Below, in pieces: positions 12,201 through 23,200 of a stretch of DNA of 64,000 bases. How positions within the stretch are numbered: the first letter of the stretch is position 1; every line of letters begins with the position of its first letter. Source of the DNA: Macrostomum hystrix (lineage: Eukaryota > Platyhelminthes > Macrostomidae); NCBI GenBank assembly GCA_950097015.1, contig CATNEN010000011.1, positions 4,864,501 through 4,928,500 on the forward strand, written 5' to 3'. The translations under genes were made by a program, and so were the position numbers. The notes under the pieces were generated by a model. It searched no databases and was not told the origin of the DNA. It worked only from the letters and a program-made list of their open reading frames with translations.

Positions 12201-13997
12201 TTAAAACGCATTAAGAACACAGAACTGTACATAATTTAATTATCGAGATTTCTCCTGAAACGACGTCATCTCGAAAACTTCAACTTTCCAGGAAATAGAA
12301 ACTGACGGATTGAAGGAATGCCGAACTATCTATGAGAAGTTCTGCAGCTACGGACTGACGATCGATATGGACAAGCTGAAAAGGTGAATTGTGGGCTGCA
12401 TGGTGGTAGATCATCTGGTGATTTTGTGAGACACCGACTTAATGACCCAATGACTCTGATGACCATTAAGACTAATGACTCTATGACGACCCAATGACTC
12501 CATGGCCTAATGACTCCATGAACCAATGACTCCATGACCCAATGACTCCATGACCCAATGACTCCATGACCCAATGACTCCATGACCCAATGACTCCATG
12601 ACCCAATGACTCCATGACCCAATGACTCCATGACCCAATGACTCCATGACACAATGACTCCATAAACCAATAAATTCATGACCCAATGAATCAATGACAC
12701 AATTACTTTATCAATTAATGACTCAATGACCCTATTACTCGATGACCTAATGACTCAATGAAGTAATGACTCGACGAACCAATGACTCCATGACCCATTG
12801 ACTTCATGTCCCAATGACTAATTGACTCAATGACTCCAGGATCCAATGACTTCATGACCCAATTAATCGATGACCTAATGACTCAATGACCGAATGACTT
12901 GATGACCCCATGACTCGATGACTCGACGAACCAATGACTCGATGACTCGATGACTTCATGACCTAATCACTTATTGAACTGAATGAATCAAATTACTCAT
13001 TGACAATCGTTTTCAATGAACTGATTATTTCGTCATCGTAATTATAGCTGAATATTTTCGAACGCATTCAGAGCTCTGCTACCGCCGAACGAGTACAGAC
13101 AATGCCGCTACCTTCTTGACGATCAAAGACTACCCAGCGCCACGTCATCGAAGTAAGAATTTTCATTTCTCCAACCTTCTAACTGTCAGGTATCAGTGAC
13201 AGACAGCTATTCAACTGTCTAATCATCTTCTCCTTTGAAGCCTTCTGAGCCACCCGAGCGAGTGGCTGCCGAAGGAGTTCGCCCGACTCGAGGCCGCGAA
13301 CAGGGCTGTGGAGCGAATGAAAGTGGCCGAGCTCACTCGCAGCGGCACAGAGATCATGTCCAGGCCCAGTACAGCCAAAGGCGACATCTACACGGCCTTC
13401 CAGCGCACCAACTCTCGCGGCTCCCTGATTGGCCAGTCGCAGCAGCAGCAGGCGGCGGGTCCATCCGGCAGTCGGCGAAGTGGCAGCGCGCGGCCCAGAC
13501 TCGCCCGCATGGGCAGCAACTTCAGCGTGCAGAGCATCGGCTCGACGGCTTCGATGGAGAACATGCCGACCTCCGGGCTGCCGGGGCCAGGTGGCGGCGG
13601 CGTCGATCTAACCGAAATCGACCGAATCGACGAGTTGCCAGAAATCGGCGCGGATGTTGACGGCGTGGCCGTTGGCGAATCCGCCACCACCGCGACCATC
13701 CTGATGATGAAGAAGCTGTCGGCTATAGGCCACGAAGGCGACCGCAGGCTCAGCAGCAGCGACGAAGATGACGATGATCAGGATGGGGACAGCGATGAGC
13801 AGGACGACGATGAGGAGCAGCCGACGACGACGCCTCCACCGCCTTCAGTAGCAACAGCAGCAGCAGCAACACCACAGCCGTACTGGGAGGTCGCCGGTGA
13901 CCTGATGTCGCAGCCGCCAATGCTCCCGACCGCGCCATCCCCGGATGTCTACGAAGCATTCCGACGCTCGAAACGACAACACGGGAATGCGCCATGA
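8885..13997 (+). CDS. Unrecognised 783-aa low-complexity protein, seven exons
   Basis: Exons: 8885-9350, 10047-10515, 11537-11692, 11859-12189, 12292-12383, 13072-13152 and 13241-13997. All splice sites are GT-AG, phases agree throughout (1,2,2,0,2,2) and the frame is open to TGA. I do not recognise the family. Residues 1-130 are acidic/basic and end in a Pro run (about 105-115) and Gln run (about 118-129). Residues about 160-310 are Gln/Ser/Ala rich. Residues about 400-440 are Lys-rich, like a nuclear targeting region, followed by eight Gly. The part that looks folded is about 474-575 (exons 5-7 start): GLKECRTIYEKFC, a Cys-containing helical stretch, SEWLPKEFARLEAANRAVER, then TAKGDIYTAFQRT. 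The C-terminus has an Asp/Glu run and ends DVYEAFRRSKRQHGNAP. The start follows a strong acceptor-like tract. Introns 2 and 5 and the 3' flank hold 16-bp minisatellites; intron 3 holds a SINE fragment. Confidence 0.82.
9690..9701 (+). repeat. G12 homopolymer in intron 1
   Basis: Twelve consecutive G in intron 1 of the 783-aa gene; a second G run within AGACCCCGGGGGGGTCT at about 9888 can fold into a hairpin. Confidence 0.9.
10550..11445. repeat. 16-bp minisatellite in intron 2 of the 783-aa gene
   Basis: More than 50 units of GATCTAATGACCCGAT; the first part uses the variant CACCGAATGACCCGAT. Degenerate units start almost at the donor (GTAAGATGACCGATGG). A block with ATATGACCCAATGGTATGACC occurs near 10735 and again near 11160, so part of the array was duplicated as a larger unit. 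Confidence 0.97.
11737..11815 (+). mobile_element. SINE family A copy in intron 3
   Basis: Starts CTGTTCAGTCCATGGACTGG, then GAGGACGCCACAC and CTAATGCTGGTACCAATTTAAA. It makes up about half of the 166-bp intron 11693-11858. Confidence 0.75.
12430..12965. repeat. 16-bp minisatellite in intron 5 of the 783-aa gene
   Basis: Units of CCAATGACTCCATGAC, regular at 12520-12665 and degenerate around that. It shares the AATGAC core and period with the intron 2 array. Confidence 0.95.
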
Positions 13998-14144
13998 CTG
14001 AAATTCACTGACGCTGTTGCGACCATTTCTTGAAGTTGTTTAATTAACTTGCAATTTCAGATGAAATTTTGTATAAAAAAACGAGCTTTTGTATATTTAA
14101 ATTTATTATCAAGGAATTGTGGATATAGAACCTGGCATTCTTGT

Positions 14145-15000
14145 GTCTCATCTCTCCCGTGTCTCATCTCTCTCGTGTATCATCTTTCTGTGTCTAATCT
14201 CTACTGTGTCTAATCTCTCCCATGTCTAATCTCTCCCGTGTCTAATCTCTCCTGTGTCTAATCTCTCCCGTGTCTAATCTCTCCCGTGTCTAATCTCTCC
14301 CGTGTCGAATCTCTCCTGTGTCTAATCTCTCCTGTGTCTCATCTCTCCCGTGTCTAATCTCTCCTGTGTCTCATCTCTCCCGTGTCTAATCTCTCCTGTG
14401 TCTCATCTCTCCCGTGTCTAATCTCTCCTGTGTCTCATCTCTCCCGTGTCTAATCTCTCCCGTGTCTAATCTCTCCCGTGTCTAATCTCTCCTGTGTCTC
14501 ATCTCTCCTGTGTCTAATCTCTCCCGTGTCTAATTTCTCCCGTGTCTAATCTCTCCTGTGTCTCATCTCTCCTGTGTCTAATCTCTCCCGTGTCTAATCT
14601 CTCCCGTGTCTAATCTCTCCCGTGTCTAATCTCTCCCGTGTCTAATCTCTCCCGTGTCTAATCTCTCCTGTGTCTCATCTCTCCTGTGTCTAATCTCTCC
14701 CGTGTCTAATCTCTCCTGTGTCTCATCTCTCTCGTGTCTAATCTCTCCCGTGTCTAATCTCTCCCGTGTCTCATCTCTCCCGTGTCTAATCTCTCCCGTG
14801 TCTCATCTCTCCTGTGTCTAATCTCTCCCGTGTCTAATCTCTCCTGTGTCTCATCTCTCTCGTGTATCATCTTTCTGTGTCTCATATCTCCCGTGTCTAA
14901 TCTCTCCCGTGTCTCATCTCTCCCGTGTCTAATCTCTCCCGTGTCTAACCTCTCCCGTGTCTCATCTCTCCCGTGTCTCATCTCTCCCCTATCTCATATT
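14145..15000. repeat. 16-bp minisatellite downstream of the 783-aa gene
   Basis: About 50 units of TCTAATCTCTCCCGTG with common TCTCATCTCTCCTGTG variants; pyrimidine-rich on the plus strand. Several small ORFs on both strands are by-products. Confidence 0.97.
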
Positions 15001-15429
15001 TATACAGTCAATGCGGCTCGCTGTCGTCTTTTAGGTTTTCTCTTTGACCCGCCAGCAAATAAGTTTGCCTACCCCTGTTATAAGTACTTAGAAAAATAAA
15101 TCTTTGTACTCGGACTTCTGCATGAACTGATAGAAGGCATGATAAATGTGCAAAGATTTTTATGTTTATTTTGAACTTTTTTACTAAGCAAGTGGTTTTC
15201 CTCTCTGTTCTATACTCCCAGTGCGTTAGCAACTCCAAGTTTTTGCTGCATGCTTAAATAAAGATTGAGATTTTCATACAGATCATTTTTTACTTTGAAC
15301 TTTACTGCCATATTAAAATTTAGTACATATTAATTTTTATCTACAATACTACAAATATACTACTTCTCAGTAAGCATAAAATAAAATAATAACTCAAAAG
15401 TAGAATACGATATTAAATTAAATGACTCC

Positions 15430-15500
15430 CTTAATACAGACCCCAGGGCTGGGGCCTGAGATTCGAACCTCAGACCTCTCCGCTCGGAGACCAAAGCTAA
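15430..15500 (-). mobile_element. tRNA-like SINE head (degenerate)
   Basis: On the minus strand, GAGGTTCGAATCTC resembles a pol III B box and TTAGCTTTGGTC a weak A box, about 30 bp apart. No cloverleaf is obvious. Probably a SINE remnant. Confidence 0.4.
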
Positions 15501-15539
15501 GGTTGACTCTTGAGTTTAATATCCTGATAGTGTAAAGAA

Positions 15540-15995
15540 CCTGTGATTTTCGTGCAATCGCCTGCGTTCTCAGCGTAATCATCTGTGATTTTGTTTAATC
15601 ATCTGTGATTTTGTTTAATCATCTGTAATTTTATGCAATCTTGTGTGATTTTGTGCAATCTTGTGTGATTTTGTGCAACCTGTGATTTTTGTTTAATCTT
15701 GTGTGATTTTGTGCAACCTGTGATTTTTGTTTAATCTTGTGTGATTTTGTGCAACCTGTGATTTTGTGCAATCATGTGTGATTTTGTGCAACCTGTGATT
15801 TTTGTTTAATCATGGGTGATTTTGTGCAATCATGTGTGATTTTGTGCAATCATGTGTGATTTTGTGCAATCATGTGTGATTTTGTGCAACCTGTGATTTT
15901 TGTTTAATCATGGGTGATTTTGTGCAATCTTGTGTGATTTTTTGTAATCATCTCTGATTTTTGTTCAATCATCTGTGATTTTCTTCAATCAATCT
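15540..15995. repeat. 18-20 bp degenerate minisatellite
   Basis: Variants of CATGTGTGATTTTGTGCAAT, alternating with CAACCTGTGATTTTTGTTTA. It lies between the two converging genes. Confidence 0.9.
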
Positions 15996-15999
15996 GTGC

Positions 16000-17238
16000 T
16001 TTTTTCGCAATCACCAGCCAAATCGGTGTAATCACATTGTTCAATAAGTGGGATCACCTGTTATATCTTTATCTCCGCCCGGATGCTGGCAGACAATTCT
16101 GTTCTACCAGGAATATTCCAGCAATGCTTCCCAATGCAATGTCCAACAGTATATTGTATACTGTATTTCGGTAGTCAACTCAACACCTTTGATTTAGGAC
16201 AAAGAACATCTGGAATCACCTACTCTATATATTTTGTTTTTGTTTTTTGTTAATAAAATCAATTAGCTATTTGGAATTCGGCTTGCTGGTGGGCTAATTG
16301 CCACAGGCGGATTAAGCAGCTGATCTTATAGGATTGGCGAAATCGAATCAACCGAAGATTAGCATTTCTGTCGAGCAGTAATCTTTCGAAGAAGTTATTT
16401 ATCAAAATGCGCCCCAGTCTGTAAGTAAGAAATCTAAACAAGAAAGATTTTGGATTAATTTGAATTGCAAATTTAAGCTTCGGAATAAAGTATCGTTTAA
16501 GCCTGTCTTGAATGGCTAAACAAAAATAAACAAGCAATCAAGCTATAATGCCAGCTGCAGAATTTTATTGAGAATGCGCTCTTAAATTTGCTTTAATATT
16601 GGAAACAAAGCAAAAGCAGTTAATTATACACAACATTGCTAATTTGGTACTAACATTGAAACTAATCATGTTTAAGTAATTTATTTTGGCGCTCTCATGA
16701 CGACCAAATACGAATTCAAATTTGTAAAATAAAGGATTTACGATTTATCGAAAAATTGTAACATGTCGCTAGCAAAATGGAAATGATTACGATATCGGGC
16801 AAGAAGTAATTAATAGTTTTTCTTTATTTTGATAAAACAAAATCATAAACACCAAAAAACATTTAAAATATCAATAGATGGTACGATTCATTCATCGGTT
16901 GATCGATGCACAGAATGGAATTTTGTGATCGTTTGGTCGCAGATAGCTTTGTCGTTTTCTTATTGGTCAATAGGGGTAGGAATATTTCTGGGGTGGGGCA
17001 TGCAGCCTTAACCCACCAGTTTAAGTAGCGACCCAGTAAATATTCTTATTGGCCTATTGGGGTAGGAATGTTTTAATGTGGGACAGCCCAACCAATCAAC
17101 ATTCTTCTCAGTTTCTAAATTGTCTATTTAAGTTTAAAAACTTTTGGGGTGGGGCAGTCTCAGCCAATCAGAGTTGAACACTCGAGACACTACAGCGTTA
17201 GCTCAATAAAATCAAATTAGTTCAAAGCTAAGAGTTCG
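16000..17238. other. Convergent intergenic region with four CCAAT boxes
   Basis: It separates the 3' ends of the 783-aa gene and the protocadherin. ATTGG/CCAAT boxes occur near 16961, 17049, 17091 and 17164, each next to a G-rich GGGGTAGGAA or GGGGTGGGGC string, as if a short block was duplicated. No gene was recognised. Confidence 0.4.
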
Positions 17239-20200
17239 TCAAACATCGCTGATGTGATCGTAGGGTGGGCGTACGTGCGAACCCGGTTGCTGCTGCTGCT
17301 GCTGCTGGTTTGCTGTCAGGTTGCTAAGCAACTCGGTGTAGTGATGATGCTTGGAGGCCATGTACGGTCGATTGCTAATAGTAGCTGATGCTGGCAGCTG
17401 ATGGACACTGTAATTCTCTGCCTGCTGGGACCTGCAGCCTGATGTTTGAGGATCCTGGTAGCGGAAGGCGCTTGGATAGCTCTGCTGCTGCTGCTGCTGA
17501 AGTCGCTTCATCGTCAACGAAGTGCCAGGTTTAATCGCCTGCGCTGAAAGCAGCAAATTGTCGGCCGACTGAGCAGAATGACCGGACTCAGTCTGAGACT
17601 GCAGATCTGCGGCGCAAGAAGGGGATTAAGAGTATAGAAGACAAGGGTGGTATCTTAAACATCCACATTTTTCTTTTTTCCCGTGTCTGCCAAAATATTC
17701 AAACAATCGCCATGCCAATCCAGAAGACGGGCTAAAATTTTCCGCTCACTCTATTTAATCATGTATTACCATGTCTGCTATCGTTTTTAACTATTTCGGA
17801 TTGATAAACTGTTACTTTTTTAATTTTTCCCAACATAGATTCGCCAAAGATCAAAGTTTGTCGGTCAATGCTAATGTCCGAGGTCCCTAAGCTCGATTCC
17901 GCGGCGAGGCCACATTCATTTGGGGGCTTGTCGTGAAATTACGCCTTCGAGGGCCAACCTCCAAAGGCACAGTGAGAGTGTACACCGCCTGACGATGAGA
18001 AGTTCAGGGCAGATGTACACACCTGTGTACGTGGACAATTGACAATTGACAATTGAAATTGTCCTTGGACAATTTATAACCGTGTGCTTTTATTGCACAG
18101 ATTCTCTAAAACTATTTTTTCAGTCAGTTATTTTTTCAGTGCTTTTGGAAAAACCTCAAAAAATGAATGCTATTAATAGTGGAGGCACTCAAACATGCGG
18201 CTGAGAAGCAATCATGATGGAGAGATTGTAAATGCAGCCTAACACAATCTCACAAGTCATTTGTGTGCGAGGGTGGATAATAGTAGCATATTTGTAAGGC
18301 CTGTACGACTGCGAGTGTTTCTGAAGTGGCTTCTGTTCTATAAACTGCGAGTCAATCATTGTAGATTCTCATTACGGAAGCTGGGGGTAACAGTGCCATT
18401 GTGGAAAATGCATCAACTAACTATTTAGGGATTTGCTAGAGATCACTGCACTAATTGCTGAATTCATTTTATGAGAATGAAACACTGCCTTATCTGACAC
18501 CAGCTGCCTTATCTGACACCCGCTGCCTTATCTGACACACCCGCTGCCTTATCTGACACCCGCTGCCTTATCTGACACCCGCTGCCTTATCTGACACCCG
18601 CTGCCTTATCTGACACCCGCTGCCTTATCTGACAATCCATTGCCTGATCTGACAATCCATTGCCTTATCTGACACCCGCTGCCTTATCTGACACCCGCTG
18701 CCTTATCTGACACCCGCTGCCTTATCTGACAATCCATTGCCTTATCTGACACCCGCTGCCTTATCTGACAATCCATTGCCTTATCTGACACCCGCTGCCT
18801 TATCTGACACCCGCTGCCTTATCTGACACCCGCTGCCTTATCTGACACTCGCTGCCTTATCTGACACCCCACCATTATCTGATACCCAAAGCCTTATCTG
18901 ACACCCAAAGCTTTATCTGAAACTTCATTGCCTTATCTGACACTCCATTGCCTTATCTGACACTCCATTGTCTTATCTGACACCCTACTGCTACATCCAG
19001 ACGCCACAGCAAGTTAATAATGAAAGTGAAAAATCAATAGTACTCACTGGGGTCTGTGCTCCTTCTTTTAAATTCAGTGAGCAAATTTTTTCGGGACACT
19101 GAAACTTCCGTCATTAGCTGCGAAGGCTGCTCCAGCTGCTGCTGCTGCTGCTGCTGCATAGAACTGCCGCAGGCTGCCAGCATGAGCTCAGCAGACTCAG
19201 CTGTCTCTTGTCTGTCAATCTGTCCAATCTTCAGTCTTCTATTCTTGCCGAGAGAAGCCAGAGGCTTGAATGGAGAACAAAAAATCATTTGAATAGTAAT
19301 CGATTGCACCTACGATTGCTGTCCAGTCCATGGACTCAATTATTCTAGCTAATGCTGGTACCCATTTAAACCCAGGGTTGGGCTCACCACGCCAATCTGT
19401 TGATGGTCCGGACTGCTCAAAGTAAGCTGTGCGGGCAGTTTTCCCAGATGATCATAAGATGGCAGGTCAGTCTTCATGGCAACTGATGCATCTGAAATTT
19501 TGTTGAGAAGCAAAGTTATACTCTTTATTTAGTGCGTGTGCGAGTTGTCTCAAGGGCGGACGTATCACTCGATGTATCCCAACCTGTCGTCTTTCACGCT
19601 TCAGATACTGTTTGATTAACCGGTTGACGACAAGCGAAAGTGACAAGTCACAGATTGGATTTAGGGAACACACTGAGACAAGCAGTGTTTGTTAAGCCCC
19701 TGACACTCAATAATAGAGCCTCATTGTGATGAACAGGTTGATTTTCAGGAGCTAAAGAAAGATTAAATCTGTTAGACAGGACTGTTATCTGTTTGACAGA
19801 AGTATTATCTGTTAGACGGGAGTGTTATGTGTTAGACAGGAGTGTTATATGTTAGAAAGGAGTGTTTTCTGTTAGACAGGAGTGTTTTCTGTTAGACAGG
19901 AGTGTTATCTGTTAGACAGGAGTGTTATCTGTTAGACGGGAGTGTTTTCTGTTAGACAGGAGTGTTATCTGTTAGACAGGAGTGTTTTCTGTTAGACAGA
20001 AGAATTATCTGTTAGACGGGAGTATTATCTGTTAGACAGGAGTGTTTTCTGTTAGACGGGAGTGTTATCTGTTAGACAGGAGTGTTTTCTGTTAGACAGA
20101 AGAATTATCTGTTAGACGGGAGTATTATCTGTTAGACAGAAGAATTATCTGTTATACGGGAGTGTTATCTGTTAGACAGAAGAATTATCTGTTATACGAG

Positions 20201-23200
20201 AGTGTTATCTATTAGACAGAAGAATTATCTGTTAGACAGGAGTGTTATCTGTTAGACAGAAGAATTATCTGTTAGACAGGAGTGTTATCTGTTAGACAGG
20301 AGTGTTATCTGTTAGACAGGAGTGTTATCTGTTAGACAGAAGAATTATCTGTTAGACAGGAGTGTTATCTGTTAGACAGAAGAACTATCTGTTAGACAGG
20401 AGTGTTATCTGTTAGACAGGAGTGTTATCTGTTAGACAGGAGTGTTTTCTGTTAGACAGAAGAATTATCTGTTAGACGGGAGTATTATCTGTTAGACAGG
20501 AGTGTTTTCTGTTAGACAGGAGTGTTATCTGTTAGACAGGAGTGTTTTCTGTTAGACAGAAGAATTATCTGTTAGACGGGAGTATTATCTGTTAGACAGG
20601 AGTGTTTTCTGTTAGACGGGAGTGTTATCTGTTAGACAGGAGTGTTTTCTGTTAGACAGAAGAATTATCTGTTAGACGGGAGTATTATCTGTTAGACAGG
20701 AGTGTTTTCTGTTAGACGGGAGTGTTATCTGTTAGACGGGAGTGTTTTCTGTTAGACAGAAGAATTATCTGTTAGACGGGAGTATTATCTGTTAGACAGA
20801 AGAATTATCTGTTATACGGGAGTGTTATCTGTTAGACAGAATAATTATCTGTTATACGAGAGTGTTATCTGTTAGACAGAAGAATTATCTGTTAGACAGG
20901 AGTGTTATCCGTTAGACAGAAGAATTATCTGTTAGACAGGAGTGTTATCTGTTAGACAGAAGAATTATCTGTTAGACAGGAGTGTTATCTGTTAGACAGG
21001 AGTGTTATCTGTTAGACAGGTCGTCATATTTTAGACACTAGCGGGAGCAGTTTGCAAGACAGACGGACATAAATTGTATCCAATATAACAAATGAAATTG
21101 AGCAGCCAATTTTAAGCTTTAATCTCAGTTTCTAGGAAACCATTTAGTCAAATTATCGCTTTAAGGCAAAGCTTTCATAAAATTGATTCAATTTGATAAT
21201 TGAGTCATTTCTCAGTGTCTAAATCTAAAATCTTCGGTTTCAATATGGCAATTAAATTTGATTAAATTAGCTAATAGCTGATGAAGATCATCAATTTAAT
21301 GGAAGCTTTGCATTTTCGCTCGCGAGTCTAAATCATCGTGTCAGGTGGACTCTGACTGACTGTTGAAAATGCCCGCTTGGATTTCATGATTTCGCATTTT
21401 TTTACCAGCGGTTGATGATGATGACTCAAGTGGAAGGATGCGGAACTGCAGCTTGGGACTAGTAAAAAGCAATCGAGGATGAAGACTTCAAATCAAGTGT
21501 CATTCACAATGAGCCACTTCCCCACTTCAGCCAATGGGGCTTCTGGCGCATACATGTATATATATGGAGTGTCTGTGACTGTTTTGTTGCCAAGATAAAA
21601 AAACACACTTGCACGAGAGTAATTGAAGACCGTAATTAATATCTAGATAATTTTCAATGAGTTTGTAAAGTGCAAGTAAATAATTATGGCCTAGCATGGC
21701 TGTCTAATCTAGTTAAATAAGCTGACACCTAAATAACTAATATGATTCTAATACCCACAGACTCACCTGACACCCCCTTCACTCACCTGGCACCCCACAG
21801 ACTCACCTGACACCCCACAGACTCACCTGGCACCCCATAGACTCACCTGACACCCCACAGACTCACCTGACACCCCACAGACTCACCTGACACCCCACAG
21901 ACTCACCTGACACCCCACAGACTCACCTGACACCCCATAGACTCACCTGGCACCCCATAGACCTACCTCTTCTATTACGCAGCTCGGCCCGTCGCTTCAC
22001 AAACAGGAAGACAACGGTGAGGATTAGAATGAGCAGCACCAGAATAGCCAGCGATGCCACCAGCAGTACAATCAGGCTTGACAGCTCCGAACTGACCCCG
22101 GGTGTCGCACCGCTTCCACCGCGCCCGCCGACGCCTGCAGTTCCGCGATCATCAGCGGCGTGATTTCTTGCCCCGGCAGCCGCAGCGCCGGCGCCAGCAA
22201 AGCCGACACCGCTGTTATCGGGTCCGACAAGGACGCAAATCTTGATGAAGCTTGTTCGCTTCAGAGGCTTTGGTTGGCCCTGATCCGCAGCCTCCAGGTG
22301 AAGCTTGAACTCGAAAAATCGCCTACCGGTGGCAACCAGAGGCGACAAACTTCGGGCCAATCGAAGGAGACCGCTCAGCGGGTCCAGGTTGAAGTAGGCG
22401 GCTGCTCCGGATGCGGCCCCCAGCAGCCGGTAGGTCACATTCCCGTTGGCGCCTGCGTCGTCGTCTTTGGCAATGATTTTGGCGAAATCGGTGCCTGGTG
22501 CCATTGTACTGCTGATGTTTACCTGCAAGGTCGCGAGCGATCGCCACGAGATATTTTGTGTGCCTCCTCTAAATGTTTTGGCGTCCCTACCCCAGTCCAT
22601 GGACTGAACAGCTGTACACAGACTTTGGAAGCGCCGTACAATAGCTACGGCCGGGCTACTGGCTTAACTGTAGGAAGACCCTGGTGACAATAACCAGTAA
22701 CATTGCTTTGTTTAAAATTCTATGGTGAATCCTATTGGTTCAATAATAAAGAAATGTTTATACAATAATATAAGATTGTATAATGCTTTGGGCCTCACCT
22801 TGCAGGAATCGTTCATGTTGTCTGGAAACAGAAACCTCGGCGGTGTGTCGTTGACGTCACCGACTAGGACCGTCAGTTGAAACTCCGAGCTAAGACTTGG
22901 CGTGCCGGAGTCTGTCACAATGATCCTGAGCTGGTGGACGCTCTCCTGCTCGCGATCCAGCGAAAACATCAGCTTCAGGTTGCCCCAGTGATCGATGCGA
23001 AACTTTCCGCTGCCGCGATTGTTGTCATTGACAACGGAGAACTTCAGCATGGAATGCGAGTCCGGCTTGTCAGCATCGCTGGCGTTGATGCAAAGCACCG
23101 TAGTTCCTGGCGGAGTGTCCTCCGGCACGGTGATCTGACGCGGCGTGCCCTCTGCCACCATAGGCCGGTTGTCGTTCTCGTCAATCACGTCGATCTTCAC

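Noticed and set aside
12326-12700. ORF reading repeated HGVIGSWSHWVMESLG
   Set aside because: Artefact of the 16-bp array in intron 5.
13235-13660. 141-aa plus ORF within the last exon of the 783-aa gene
   Set aside because: Out of frame with the spliced product; Arg-rich GC-driven shadow.
16259-16537. 92-aa minus-strand ORF
   Set aside because: No start context, homology or splice partners; composition fits AT-rich chance ORFs.
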